DNA of 64,000 bases from Psychrobacter sp. PL19. GTDB lineage: Bacteria > Pseudomonadota > Gammaproteobacteria > Pseudomonadales > Moraxellaceae. Below, piece after piece: positions 48,573 to 58,348 of this stretch (positions are counted from its first letter, which is position 1; the number at the start of each line of letters is the position of its first letter). The notes under the pieces are model-generated. The model searched no databases. It was not told the origin of the DNA and saw nothing but the letters and a program-made list of their open reading frames with translations. The stretch lies in the NCBI RefSeq assembly GCF_017875835.1, contig NZ_JAGING010000001.1, forward strand, positions 310,001 through 374,000, given 5' to 3'. The translations under genes and the position numbers were made by a program.

Positions 48573-49166
48573 AGCACGTTCCTTGTTCGTGGTTAGATTA
48601 TTTAGATGTTATTAAAATTTGGGTGTATATTTTTGAATGCCCGCTTTGAAAGCCTGTAGTTTTCACTATTAAGATAGCTATCGATAAGGTTACTACTATG
48701 GGCATTACTAACTATCGGCAGTAATAATTGGGTATTTATAGACAGTAAGACATAGGATTGACGATATAGCACTTTATCCTAGCGCTATTGCCGTTGGTAA
48801 GGTATGTCCTATGCAAGGCTGCATGTGACATCAGCGCCATCATGGGTGCTGCGCGGAGGCAGACAGATGATAATGACTACTGTTGATCTCGCTCAATTAA
48901 CTCTGTTGAGCTAAAGTGTTGAGCGACAGTCGTCAGAGATATGGCAACGTACACGACGTAGACATTACCATAGCAGTATCATGACTCAGTACAATCATGA
49001 CAGCTTGATATTAGCATTGATAATGGTGGTTGACAACGGATTGTTCGCTTAGCGGTAACTCTAGCATAATTTTCTATTTACCAATGGTCTTATCAGTGCA
49101 GTTCCTAGTAAGTTGTTAGCAGTTTGCCAATAACTTACTGCCTATTTTTAGCGACTATAAGCGTCG
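48573..49166. other. Intergenic region between the aminotransferase and hemA genes
   Basis: About 590 bp. No credible coding frame is present. It contains a hairpin at 48889-48926 (TCGCTCAA pairing with TTGAGCGA, 22-nt loop) and several GC-richer words around 48805-48870. No function assigned. Confidence 0.4.
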
Positions 49167-50549
49167 TTAGCGGCTATAAGCATCCTGTAGCCCTGAGACC
49201 ACAAAGTCTAGCAGCTCACTATCACCTTCAGCTGCCGCCTTACGCATAAGCTTCGATGGTGCATGAGTCAGGGTTTGAGTCAAACGCCGTGATAACTCAG
49301 CAATCACTTCTTCAGGGCTCGCATCGCCACGCTGCAGTTCGCCGATCGACTCAATAAGTAACTTGTCCACTTGCACATGGGTACGGTCACGATACTGCTG
49401 AATATCTTTGCCTACTTGGCGCACTTGAAAGCGGCGTTCTATGTCAACGACCAATTGACTGACTAGCAACTCAGCATCAACAGCAGCTTGACGGCGCTGT
49501 TCGATATTACCGGCGATTACATGCTGTAGGTCATCGACAGAATAAAGATAAACATCATCAATCTGACTGACAGCCGAATCAATATCACGCGGCACGGCCA
49601 AGTCTATCATCAGCATCGGCTGGTAACGGCGGCTTTTAAGCGCTTGGGTGGTCATGGTCTTATCAATCAGCAAGTCCATGCTACCACTACAGCTACTAAC
49701 AATATCGGCCTCCGCCAACACTTGTGGTAGCTCTTGTAGCGTCCTAATTTCTACGCTGCGGTTAGGCTGACGCAGCTCAGCGGCTAGCGCTTCAGCACGC
49801 TCAGGACTACGGTTACAGATAATCACCCGTCCAACACCAAGCCCTGCAATATGAGTGGCGACTAAGCGATTCATCTCGCCAGCAGCCACCACCAATAAGG
49901 TACGACTGGGTAGGTTATCAAAAATCTGGGTCACTAATTTAGCGGCTGCAAAGCCAAGCGATACTGCATGGGCGCCCACATTGGTCTCATTACGCACCCG
50001 TTTAGATGCGGCAAATACCTGGTCAATAATCCAGCCTAACTGATTGCTTAGTGCGTGCTCAGTTTGCGCGAGATGAACGGCTTGCTTAATTTGACCGAGT
50101 ATTTGCGGCTCGCCTAATATCATTGAGTCCAAGCCAGCAGCGACTCGTAACCAATGAGTGAGCGCGTGGGTGTCACGATGCACATACAAATACTGGTCAA
50201 TCTCAGCGACAGAAAACTGCTTAAAATTAGCCAGCCAAGTTTTAATATGATTAATATAGGCGCTTGTAGCTTCTGATGTGACGCCAGAGTTGGAGCCATT
50301 AATGGCAGTGCCACTACTATTAGAAAGTGCTGTAGATGAGCTTGTCGCTGTATTATTGTTAGTGGCATGCGCTTGTGGTACCAACGCATATATTTCAGTG
50401 CGATTGCAAGTCGAGACAATCACGCTACCATCAGTAAAGCCTTTGAGCTGCTCAAGCGCAATAGTGACATCCTCACCCACGAGCGCCAGGCGCTCACGTA
50501 AAGCGACTGGTGCGGTGTTATGATTGACCCCAATGACCACTAATCTCAT
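49167..50549 (-). CDS. hemA: Glutamyl-tRNA reductase
   Basis: First step of C5 tetrapyrrole synthesis: reduces glutamyl-tRNA to glutamate-1-semialdehyde with NADPH. Start chosen at ATG 50549, giving MRLVVIGVNHNTAPVALRER, which aligns with the usual HemA N-terminus. A start at 50594 would add 15 non-conserved residues. The active-site Cys is in STCNRTE (residue 48). SMILGEPQILGQIK and the Rossmann domain VAAGEMNRLVATHIAG follow. A Ser/Thr/Asn-rich insertion at about 60-97 makes it 460 residues, against about 420 in E. coli. Divergent from the TPR-lolB-ispE group. Confidence 0.95.
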   Translation of the reverse strand: MRLVVIGVNHNTAPVALRERLALVGEDVTIALEQLKGFTDGSVIVSTCNRTEIYALVPQAHATNNNTATSSSTALSNSSGTAINGSNSGVTSEATSAYINHIKTWLANFKQFSVAEIDQYLYVHRDTHALTHWLRVAAGLDSMILGEPQILGQIKQAVHLAQTEHALSNQLGWIIDQVFAASKRVRNETNVGAHAVSLGFAAAKLVTQIFDNLPSRTLLVVAAGEMNRLVATHIAGLGVGRVIICNRSPERAEALAAELRQPNRSVEIRTLQELPQVLAEADIVSSCSGSMDLLIDKTMTTQALKSRRYQPMLMIDLAVPRDIDSAVSQIDDVYLYSVDDLQHVIAGNIEQRRQAAVDAELLVSQLVVDIERRFQVRQVGKDIQQYRDRTHVQVDKLLIESIGELQRGDASPEEVIAELSRRLTQTLTHAPSKLMRKAAAEGDSELLDFVVSGLQDAYSR

Positions 50550-51410
50550 TATTGATAGACCATAAACATAACGCTCATTTACTTGCAAAGCCACTGTTCT
50601 GTTTTTAAAATCGGACTTTAAAAGCGAGTGTTAAAAGCGGGTGAAATTCGTTTTGAATAGCAGGCTAAAACATACTATGATCAAACGCCATTAGCCGCAT
50701 AAATCATGAGCGTTATTGATTTGAATAGATTAAAGACCAGGTTAAAAATAGGTCAAAATCAGTTACGATAAGTATAAAACCGCCCATTATATCATTGTTA
50801 CCGGCTTTATTTAATAATTGCTCTACAGCCTTACCACTATCTACTTGTATTTGGGTAACCTAACGACAAATCAACTGCTCTGATGACTTTTAATTATCAT
50901 TATTCATATCTATTTTAGGTTTTGAAACCCTTGCTGCAAATACAGTTGAGCTAATGAGCCATTGACTTCCCGCGTCTTGGTTGCTCGTGTTTGCATGACC
51001 TGTTTGAATAATTTAAATAACGTGTTTGAATAAATAGTATCGCTATGGCGTTATTTCCATTAAGCCCGTTTTTACTATGGTTTCAGATCGTGGTGAGTAT
51101 TTTTCGGCCCTAATGGCATTTTTCAGCTCTAATAACTTTTTCAGCTCTAATAACCTTGAGCCCTAATAACCTTGATAGTAACGATACACGTTTAAATCTA
51201 ATCAATTTTGCCAGTGTTTGAGTAACATGAGCACTATTGTTTATAATACTCATCCACCTATATAATACCTGCAATATATGTCTGTGATAATATTATAATA
51301 AGTACGTAATAAAGTAGCCTTAAGGCCAAGTAATACATAAAGTGACCTTATGGATAAAAGGACATGAGTACATACTAGGATGGGTAACTAATGGGTGAAT
51401 ACTGCTGTCT
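50550..51410. other. Long divergent intergenic region, hemA to TPR gene
   Basis: About 860 bp. I see no coding frame. A cluster of about 18-bp repeats lies at 51101-51170. Promoters of hemA and of the TPR-lolB-ispE set should be here. Confidence 0.5.
51101..51170. repeat. Four imperfect about 18-bp tandem repeats
   Basis: Copies: TTTTCGGCCCTAATGGCA, then two copies of TTTTTCAGCTCTAATAAC, then a shorter CTTGAGCCCTAATAAC. Located 240-310 bp upstream of the TPR gene. Confidence 0.8.
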
Positions 51411-53330
51411 ATGATTTTTTTTGGATTATCGTTACAATCACAACTTGAGCATAGCGACCAATTTAGCCTCCAAGCTCTATTGCGCGTCATCATTGACCGA
51501 CTATGCCGGCATCATAAGCTAACGTTACTGTTGGCCGCTTGCCTGTGCTTAGGGACGCCTGCTCATGCCAATCTATTAAATTTATCACCAGATACTGTCA
51601 TCACTACTACGACAAGAATTAGTACCTCGGTAGCCCCTTCCGATAGTGACAAAGACCATAGCAGTAAAAGAATAAAAATGGCAGCTAGTGTGGCTACTTT
51701 TACCAGCCTACCATCAGCAACCGTATGGCAGACTGGGCTTAACGAGCCGAGCCTATATAGCCTTTTGGATGCCGAGTTCGCAGCTGATCGCGGGGATACC
51801 CGCCGTGCCTTGGCTATTTATAAACAGCAGTCTTTTAAAGAAGATGCTACCGCCGTATTTGAGCGAGCGCTTAGTTTGTCTTTACGTAACGAGACTGTGG
51901 GCGCCTCATTACAGTTTGCCAAGACTTGGCAAGACCAAAACCCTGACCACGTTCCTGCTTGGTTTTATGTCGCACATCTGGCCCTAAGAGCACACGATTA
52001 TACACTGGCTAGCGAAACCTTAAACCGCATCCTACGCTATGACCCTCGTGCCGATTTAAGCGAAATTCTTATTGGCATCTATCCCGATACAGACAATGAC
52101 AAGCGTGAATTGCTTGCCGCTTTGCAGCCTCTTGATAGCGAGCAAAATGCCTCATTGTCAGTACTAAAAGCAGGGCTGCTCTACCAGTTCAATGAGCCTC
52201 AAGAAGCCCTTATTCATATTAATCGGGCGTTGGATCGCCAGCCAGACTATGTGCCGTTTATTACGCTAAAAGCTGACATTTTGCGTAAAACTGAACCAGA
52301 CGCGACAGTGCTGACTTATGTCAACCAATCACGTCTGCGTAATCCTAGTAGCAAAAGCTTATACCTATATGAAATTCGCTACTTGCTTGATTTGAAGCAA
52401 AGCCAAGACGCATGGCAGCTATTGCTTGATGCACATAATCGCTTTAATGATGATGCTGAAATTACCTTATTGGCAGCGCTGGTCAGTTTAGACATTGAAG
52501 AGTACCGCAGCGCTGATCAGCTGCTTAATATGCTCGCAAAAAACTCAGCTTACCTTGACCAAGCCTATTATTACCTTGGCATCAGTGCAGAGCGTCAGCA
52601 GCGCTTTGAGCAGGCTAAATACTACCTAAATGCGGTCATGCAGGAAGACTTAGTGCTGGCGGCACGCAAAAAGGTTATGGCTTTTGAATTACTGAACAAT
52701 GATGTGGATGCAGCAATAGCCACGCTACAAAAACTGCGTCGACAGTTTGAGGTATTCGCCCCTGAAACCTATGTGTTACAAGCAGATATCTTATGGCAGC
52801 AAGAAGAGCCCATTGAGGCATTGCGACTATTAACTCGCGCCAGCCGTAAATATCCTGATAATGAAACCTTGCTTTTTGCTCGCGTCCAATTGCTTGACGA
52901 CCGTAATGATTACGTGATCAAACGTACTTTACTCAACCATTTACAAGCGCTGGCGCCTAGTAATCTATCTTATCAGCTCAGCTACGCGCAATTACTGCTG
53001 TCTAACGATCGCAGCTCCGAGCAAGGTTTAGCGCTGGCAACGACTGTCATTCAAATTCGTTACGATGACCCACGTTATGACAATGAGCTACACCTACAAG
53101 CGTTAAATGTGCTGGCCAGTAGCGCCTTAGCCTATAATAATTACAGCCAGGTTATCGATTATCTGCAAACGCCTTATGATGTACTGCCTAACTTACGTTC
53201 AGGTGTGCTGTTACTCCGCGCTTACCAAGGCTTAGGCGATAATGCTAAAGTTGAAGCGTTATTAGTAGATCTACAGCTACGCTTCTCATTTGGACAGCAT
53301 AACGTCAATGACCGTATACAACTTTATTAA
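51411..53330 (+). CDS. Tetratricopeptide-repeat protein, probably exported
   Basis: 639 residues. A hydrophobic signal-like segment (LTLLLAACLCLGTPAHAN) ends near residue 54, after an unusually long about 35-residue N-region. From about residue 115 the protein is a series of TPR-like helical hairpins (ALAIYKQQSF, PAWFYVAHLALRAHDYTLAS, AYYYLGISAERQQRFEQAKYYL). Such a TPR gene upstream of lolB is common in Moraxellaceae and Pseudomonas; its exact role is unclear. The start ATG 51411 lacks a strong ribosome binding site, so a downstream start may be used. Confidence 0.82.
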   Translation: MIFFGLSLQSQLEHSDQFSLQALLRVIIDRLCRHHKLTLLLAACLCLGTPAHANLLNLSPDTVITTTTRISTSVAPSDSDKDHSSKRIKMAASVATFTSLPSATVWQTGLNEPSLYSLLDAEFAADRGDTRRALAIYKQQSFKEDATAVFERALSLSLRNETVGASLQFAKTWQDQNPDHVPAWFYVAHLALRAHDYTLASETLNRILRYDPRADLSEILIGIYPDTDNDKRELLAALQPLDSEQNASLSVLKAGLLYQFNEPQEALIHINRALDRQPDYVPFITLKADILRKTEPDATVLTYVNQSRLRNPSSKSLYLYEIRYLLDLKQSQDAWQLLLDAHNRFNDDAEITLLAALVSLDIEEYRSADQLLNMLAKNSAYLDQAYYYLGISAERQQRFEQAKYYLNAVMQEDLVLAARKKVMAFELLNNDVDAAIATLQKLRRQFEVFAPETYVLQADILWQQEEPIEALRLLTRASRKYPDNETLLFARVQLLDDRNDYVIKRTLLNHLQALAPSNLSYQLSYAQLLLSNDRSSEQGLALATTVIQIRYDDPRYDNELHLQALNVLASSALAYNNYSQVIDYLQTPYDVLPNLRSGVLLLRAYQGLGDNAKVEALLVDLQLRFSFGQHNVNDRIQLY

Positions 53331-53506
53331 CGCCGGTCTAAGATGGTCTCAAGTTCGATATGATTGTGATAAAGACCTATGAGCGAACTTCCTGTACACC
53401 TCGCTTATAATAAGCCAACAACGGTGCATAACAGGGTAACAACCAAGGCTTAAGCTAACTTATTAAAATTAAATCTCTTTAAGTTTGTAAATTTTGAGGA
53501 AAAGTC

Positions 53507-54127
53507 ATGTTATCTATAAAAACAAGCCGCCATAAATCCGCTAAATTAGCCATGTTTGCTGCCTTAACAGCAGCTTTGGGACTCGTATCTGGTTGTCAGT
53601 CTTTGCAAGGTGCGAACGCCACCACCCAACCTAGCTCTATCGTACCCGCACAAAAACTTAATAACTTTAACATCACCGGTAAAATCGGCGTGACCACCCC
53701 TAGCAATAGTGGCGCTCAAGGTGGCAGTGCTTTTTATGCCTGGGGTCAGCAAAACGAGCGCTTCGCTATTGAGCTGATTGGTGCTTTAGGGATTGGCAAG
53801 ACCAATATCGAGTATGATGGTCAGACGGCCACTTTAGTGAGTGAAAAGACCGGCACCTTGACTGCAGATAATCCTGAGACCTTGCTACAAAAAGCCACTG
53901 GCTGGCAAGCGCCGATCTCGCAAATGCCTTACTGGATTTCTGGACGCTCGGCACCCTCAGACAGCGCGCCGCAAACTGATGCTCAAGGTCGACTTACTAG
54001 CTCGGTCAATGGTGCGTGGACAGCCAGCTTTAGTTATAAGGGCAGCGATAAGCTACCCAGTAAAATCAGCGCTGTACAGCCCGAAGGTCATAAAGTCGTC
54101 ATGACTATTAATCATCGAAACCAATAA
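53507..54127 (+). CDS. lolB: Outer-membrane lipoprotein LolB
   Basis: Receives lipoproteins from LolA and inserts them into the outer membrane. 206 residues with signal peptide and lipobox VSGC (Cys30). Family features are NNFNITGKIGV-like FNITGKIGVTTPSNSG, SAFYAWGQQNERFAIELIGALG and the later WISGRSAP. Gap of 176 bp from the TPR gene and 101 bp to ispE; the order lolB-ispE is conserved. RBS GAGGAAA precedes the start. Confidence 0.92.
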   Translation: MLSIKTSRHKSAKLAMFAALTAALGLVSGCQSLQGANATTQPSSIVPAQKLNNFNITGKIGVTTPSNSGAQGGSAFYAWGQQNERFAIELIGALGIGKTNIEYDGQTATLVSEKTGTLTADNPETLLQKATGWQAPISQMPYWISGRSAPSDSAPQTDAQGRLTSSVNGAWTASFSYKGSDKLPSKISAVQPEGHKVVMTINHRNQ

Positions 54128-54228
54128 ATCAATCACTAAAACTAATAAATGAATCGTCAAAAAGGCAAATCATAATATCTTTGATTGTCGTTTATAAAGA
54201 CCCCTGTTTATGACTAAAAATGTGATTT

Positions 54229-55347
54229 ATGACTGACAGTATAACGGTTACGCACGCCCTAATCACCCGCCTATCGCCTGCGAAGATTAATTTATTTTTG
54301 CATGTTACTGGTAAGCGTGCTGACGGTTACCACAACTTGCAGACGGTTTTTCGTCTGCTTGATTGGGGTGACTACCTACACTTTTTACCAGCCCAATTGC
54401 TGTTGATATCCACAACTGATAGTGACCTTGAAGCCACTATTACTTCCAGCATCAAAATTAATAACGATGGTCGCAATGACTTTGATAATGCTGTTAACAA
54501 TGACGCGCAGCCTATTCCAGAAGTCCTATGCGCATCCGAGGTAGTGTTACCCACACTAAACCCTATTACCCATCAGCAGGCCGCTACACTTTGCGCTCAA
54601 CTGCTGACACTCGACGGTGCTGAAACCATCACCGACAGCCTAGCTGATAACTTAATTATAAAAGCAGCACGCGCATTGTTAGCTTATGCCATCCCATTGG
54701 GTAGACTACCCGCTCGGCTACATCATGTTAGTATCACCCTAGATAAACGCTTGCCCATGGGCGCAGGATTGGGCGGGGGCTCCTCTAATGCAGCGACTGC
54801 TTTGCTGGTGCTTAATGAGCTTTGGCAATTAGATTTTAGTAATATGCAGCTACGCACTATTGGGGCAACCCTTGGGGCCGATGTGCCAATATTCATCTTT
54901 GGTCAAGATGCTATTGCAATGGGTATTGGCGAGCAGCTCACTGCGATTCATGTGCCCAATCAGCAGTACTTACTACTGACCCCGAATGCGCATATCAATA
55001 CTGCCCAGCTGTTCGCGCATCCAGAGCTACAACGCAACACTACCCCGCTATCCGCTGCCACTATCCGTGACCAATCCTCGCATTACATCCAAACACTACG
55101 TGCCCCTTACAATAATATTTTTGCGCCGGTGGTTGAGAGTCTTGCACCAGCGGCAGCTCAAGCTTTGCAATATCTGCGTGGTTTAGAGCCGCAAGCGTTA
55201 GGAGTAGCAAGGATGACCGGTTCCGGTAGCGCTGTATTTTTGCCATTAGACGCTCATCTGATGAATGAGACCGCGCTATTATCAGATTGGATAACAAATG
55301 CCCCATGCCCTGCCTATGTCGTCAATAATTTACAAAAGTCAATGTAA
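54229..55347 (+). CDS. ispE: 4-diphosphocytidyl-2-C-methyl-D-erythritol kinase, enlarged form
   Basis: GHMP kinase of the MEP isoprenoid pathway. Motifs: SPAKINLFLHVTGKRADGYH at about 16-35, and the ATP loop LPMGAGLGGGSSNAAT at about 175-190, then GADVPIFIFG. The product has 372 residues against about 280-290 for the family. The excess is a polar insertion at about residues 62-135, between the first and second conserved blocks. The C-terminal block ARMTGSGSAVFLPL is intact. Followed by tRNA-Gln genes. Confidence 0.94.
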   Translation: MTDSITVTHALITRLSPAKINLFLHVTGKRADGYHNLQTVFRLLDWGDYLHFLPAQLLLISTTDSDLEATITSSIKINNDGRNDFDNAVNNDAQPIPEVLCASEVVLPTLNPITHQQAATLCAQLLTLDGAETITDSLADNLIIKAARALLAYAIPLGRLPARLHHVSITLDKRLPMGAGLGGGSSNAATALLVLNELWQLDFSNMQLRTIGATLGADVPIFIFGQDAIAMGIGEQLTAIHVPNQQYLLLTPNAHINTAQLFAHPELQRNTTPLSAATIRDQSSHYIQTLRAPYNNIFAPVVESLAPAAAQALQYLRGLEPQALGVARMTGSGSAVFLPLDAHLMNETALLSDWITNAPCPAYVVNNLQKSM

Positions 55348-55470
55348 TGTAAATATTATATAAATAGTCATCTAAATCACCAGCAGTGGTAGGATTAAGG
55401 GGATTAATTTGTTAAAATAGCTTCGACTTCAAATTATTATGAATAAAAGTCATAAAAAAGCGCAAATGAC

Positions 55471-55498
55471 TTGCAATGTATGAATATTAATTTATAAT
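55471..55498 (+). promoter_or_regulatory. Promoter for the first tRNA-Gln
   Basis: TTGCAA at 55471-55476 and TATAAT at 55493-55498, 16 bp apart, 13 bp before the tRNA. Good match to a sigma-70 promoter. Confidence 0.75.
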
Positions 55499-55511
55499 AG
55501 GTCGCCTTAAT

Positions 55512-55586
55512 AGGGGTATAGCCAAGTTGGTAAGGCATCAGGTTTTGATCCTGACACCGTTGGTTCGAGTCCAGCTACCCCTACCA
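55512..55586 (+). tRNA. tRNA-Gln (TTG), copy 1
   Basis: 75-nt cloverleaf with CCA encoded. Acceptor stem AGGGGTA pairs with TACCCCT; the anticodon loop TTTTGAT has TTG in the middle; the T-arm contains GGTTCGAGTCC. It is identical to the copy at 55809. Lies between ispE and prs, as in related genomes. Confidence 0.97.
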
Positions 55587-55648
55587 TATTTTCAGTTTGC
55601 ATCATGATAATTCGTCACTAATATAAATGGCCAGTTATCTTATAACAA

Positions 55649-55678
55649 TTGACAACAGCCTTCCAGTTTCGGTATAGT
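55649..55678 (+). promoter_or_regulatory. Promoter for the second tRNA-Gln
   Basis: TTGACA at 55649-55654 and TATAGT at 55673-55678, 18 bp apart. It lies between the two tRNA genes, about 130 bp before copy 2, so the second copy may have its own promoter. Confidence 0.6.
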
Positions 55679-55808
55679 TCGCAACGAACACCGCTAGGAA
55701 GATGTTGTTTTTAGACGGTTTTTAACTGTTCTTCAAATGATTTAAAAGGCAGCACCGCCATTCCAATGCTTAACGTTAAACATTGGCAGTGCTCAGTCTA
55801 CACATTAC

Positions 55809-55883
55809 AGGGGTATAGCCAAGTTGGTAAGGCATCAGGTTTTGATCCTGACACCGTTGGTTCGAGTCCAGCTACCCCTACCA
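55809..55883 (+). tRNA. tRNA-Gln (TTG), copy 2
   Basis: Exact 75-nt duplicate of the first copy, 222 bp downstream. Same anticodon TTG and encoded CCA. The spacer between them is unrelated to tRNA and shows no gene. Confidence 0.97.
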
Positions 55884-55977
55884 TTTTCTAGAGTCATGTT
55901 CACCACACTTTTCTTAATTTGAGCAGTTTGTCACTGCTTAGCGGTCGCTGCTTGAGTCACTCAATAGGACTTTTGTC

Positions 55978-56925
55978 ATGCCTTATTTGGCGATTTTTAC
56001 GGGTAATGCCCACCCAGAACTAGCGAAAACCGTAGCCGACCACCTTCATATTCCCCTTGGTAAAGCTGACATCACTCGTTTTTCTGATGGCGAAATTGCC
56101 GTGGAAATCAAAGAGCACGTGCGCGGTAAAGACGTGTTTATTATGCAGCCCACCTGTGCACCAACTAATGATAACTTGATGGAAATCATGATGATGGCTG
56201 ACGCGTTGCGTCGCTCTAGTGCTGGTCGCATCACGGCTGTCATGCCTTATTTTGGTTATGCCCGTCAAGATCGCCGTCCGCGCTCAGCTCGTGTGCCTAT
56301 CTCTGCTAAAGTCGTCGCTGATATGCTCAATATCGTCAGCATCGACCGGGTCATGACTGTTGATTTGCACTCAGATCAGATTCAAGGCTTTTTTGATATC
56401 CCAGTTGACAACATCTACGCGACTCCTGTCCTGCTTAACGACCTTAGAAAACAAGATTATGACAACATCATGGTGGTGTCACCTGACGTTGGTGGGGTAG
56501 TACGTGCCCGTGCAATGGCCAAACAATTAGGCGGTACCGATTTAGCCATTATTGACAAACGCCGTGCGCGCGCTAATGAGTCACAAGTCATGCATATTAT
56601 TGGTGACGTTCGTGACCGCGACTGTGTGATTGTTGATGATATGGTTGATACTGCAGGTACTCTATGTAAGGCGGCGCAAGCACTAAAAGACAGTGGCGCA
56701 CGTCGCGTGGTCGCTTACGTTACGCATCCAGTATTGTCAGGTCATGCCCTGAAAAATATCAGCGAGTCGGTACTAGATGAAATCGTAGTTACTGATACTA
56801 TTCCATTGTCTGATGCTGCCAGAGCTTGTAGCAAAATTCGCCAAATCTCTATCGCGCCGATGCTGGCTGAAAGCTTACGTCGTATTAATAACGAAGAGTC
56901 TATCAGTGCCATGTTTGATGCCTAA
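55978..56925 (+). CDS. prs: Ribose-phosphate pyrophosphokinase
   Basis: Makes PRPP from ribose-5-phosphate and ATP, for purine, pyrimidine, NAD, His and Trp synthesis. 315 residues, standard class [37 protein letters not shown], and the PRPP loop [13 protein letters not shown]. Start ATG 55978. Followed by four 15-bp repeats and then rplY. Confidence 0.97.
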   Translation: MPYLAIFTGNAHPELAKTVADHLHIPLGKADITRFSDGEIAVEIKEHVRGKDVFIMQPTCAPTNDNLMEIMMMADALRRSSAGRITAVMPYFGYARQDRRPRSARVPISAKVVADMLNIVSIDRVMTVDLHSDQIQGFFDIPVDNIYATPVLLNDLRKQDYDNIMVVSPDVGGVVRARAMAKQLGGTDLAIIDKRRARANESQVMHIIGDVRDRDCVIVDDMVDTAGTLCKAAQALKDSGARRVVAYVTHPVLSGHALKNISESVLDEIVVTDTIPLSDAARACSKIRQISIAPMLAESLRRINNEESISAMFDA

Positions 56926-56938
56926 ATGATTGAATTAT

Positions 56939-56998
56939 AGTTACTGGTCTATTAGTTACTGAGCTATTAATTACTGAGCTATTAGTTGCTAGTCTGCT
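56939..56998. repeat. Four imperfect 15-bp tandem repeats after prs
   Basis: Four adjacent copies of AGTTACTGAGCTATT-like units (56939-56953, 56954-56968, 56969-56983, 56984-56998), with one to four differences. Non-coding, 13 bp after the prs stop. Confidence 0.8.
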
Positions 56999-57104
56999 GT
57001 TGGACGGCGCAAATAAGCAACACTAATGCGCAAAAATTAGCGTCAAGATCTAATACCAATATTAGTGTTGGATTAGTCTTGGCGCTAAGTGTTGTCTGTA
57101 AGAC

Positions 57105-57133
57105 TTTATTATTGCTATAAAACCACGTATAAT
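57105..57133 (+). promoter_or_regulatory. Promoter upstream of rplY
   Basis: A perfect TATAAT at 57128-57133, with a weak TTTATT 17 bp upstream. It would give an rplY leader of about 250 nt. Confidence 0.5.
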
Positions 57134-57388
57134 GCGCGCCTGTGCTAGTCATTTGCTCTATTTGAGCAGGACAGCATCAAAAAAGTGCTGAGCATGCCAT
57201 ACGACGACGGCTATGATAATAATGATTATCGAGCCAAACGACTGACGGTAGCGAATAGCACTATGTCGTTGTTACTGGTTTTATCGTTGGTAACCATGAC
57301 TGATGGCTATCATCACCTATTAGTGGATCGGTCGCAAATCCACTTTTTAGACCCGACACTTCATCTATTTTTTTATAGGATTATACCC

Positions 57389-58072
57389 ATGAGCACTAAT
57401 CATTTTGAACTATACACGGTCAATCGTTCTGCAGACCAGCAAGGTAAAGGTGCGAGCCGCCGCCTACGCAAGCAGAATCTTGTTCCTGCTATCATTTATG
57501 GTGGTAACGCAGAGCCAACAGCCATTTCTATCAAACTTAACGAGTTGGTAAAAGCGCTTGAATTTGAAGCCTTCTTCTCGCATATTTTGACTATTACCGT
57601 TGATGGCGAAGCACATCAAGTCGTTATCAAAGACTTACAGCGCCATCCTGCTAAAGGCTTCCCAATGCATGCTGACTTTCAGCGCATTGTGAAAGGTCAA
57701 AAAATCAGTATGAATGTTCCTATGCATTTTGTCGGTAGAGAAGATGCCCCAGGTACTGAAAAAGGCGGCGTACTATCTACGCTTGTATCAGATGTCGAAA
57801 TCTCTTGCCTACCATCATTATTACCTGAGTACTTACAGTTAGATGTATCTACTATGGAAATTGGTGACCTATTCCGTCTATCAGACATCGATTTGCCTGA
57901 AGGCGTGGTTATTAATGAGCTTGAGCTAGAAGACGGTCATGACCGTACTATCGTCAACATGCAGCCACCAACGGTTGAAGAAGTTGATGAAGATGCTGAA
58001 ACTGACGCTGACGAAGTTCCTTCTACTGAGCAAAGCGACAAAGCAGCTGCTGATGACGCAGACGGCGAATAA
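57389..58072 (+). CDS. rplY: 50S ribosomal protein L25/general stress protein Ctc
   Basis: Binds 5S rRNA. 227 residues, the two-domain TL5/CTC type rather than the short E. coli form. N-terminal ELYTVNRSADQQGKGASRRLRKQNLVPAIIYGG, then the C-terminal domain with VPMHFVGREDAPG and a long acidic tail (VDEDAETDADEVPSTEQSDK). Start chosen at ATG 57389 with TAGGA upstream; the upstream frame to 57185 codes for sequence unlike any L25 N-terminus. Conserved prs-rplY-pth order. Confidence 0.95.
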   Translation: MSTNHFELYTVNRSADQQGKGASRRLRKQNLVPAIIYGGNAEPTAISIKLNELVKALEFEAFFSHILTITVDGEAHQVVIKDLQRHPAKGFPMHADFQRIVKGQKISMNVPMHFVGREDAPGTEKGGVLSTLVSDVEISCLPSLLPEYLQLDVSTMEIGDLFRLSDIDLPEGVVINELELEDGHDRTIVNMQPPTVEEVDEDAETDADEVPSTEQSDKAAADDADGE

Positions 58073-58150
58073 TAAGCACATTAACTCCTGTTCTATAGGC
58101 GCTTATGGCGTCCTGTTTAAACGGTAAATTAGCTTATTGTGCTTATGTTC

Positions 58151-58187
58151 AAAAAACAGCAGGGGATAAACGTCTCCTGCTGTTTTT
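58151..58187 (+). terminator. Terminator after rplY
   Basis: AAAAACAGCAGG pairs with CCTGCTGTTTTT around a loop, with A and T runs. It lies about 78 bp after the rplY stop. Confidence 0.88.
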
Positions 58188-58348
58188 GTAAGTGATATTT
58201 GAAGACCCCGAATCTGAAACTTTGGATTTAAAATCCTTAAAAAATGGCCTGTGTTACATCTTAATTTAGCCATATATTTATTTAGGGAACAAACAGCAAG
58301 TTTTCAACCAGTTATCCCTCCCTCATTGATTACAAGCAGAGTACAGTC

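Noticed and set aside
50550..50594. Longer HemA start
   Set aside because: Adds 15 residues absent from the family; the ATG at 50549 gives the standard start.
57185..57388. In-frame N-terminal extension of rplY
   Set aside because: L25 proteins begin at the FELYTVNR region. The extension codes for unrelated sequence and covers the likely leader; TAGGA precedes the internal ATG.
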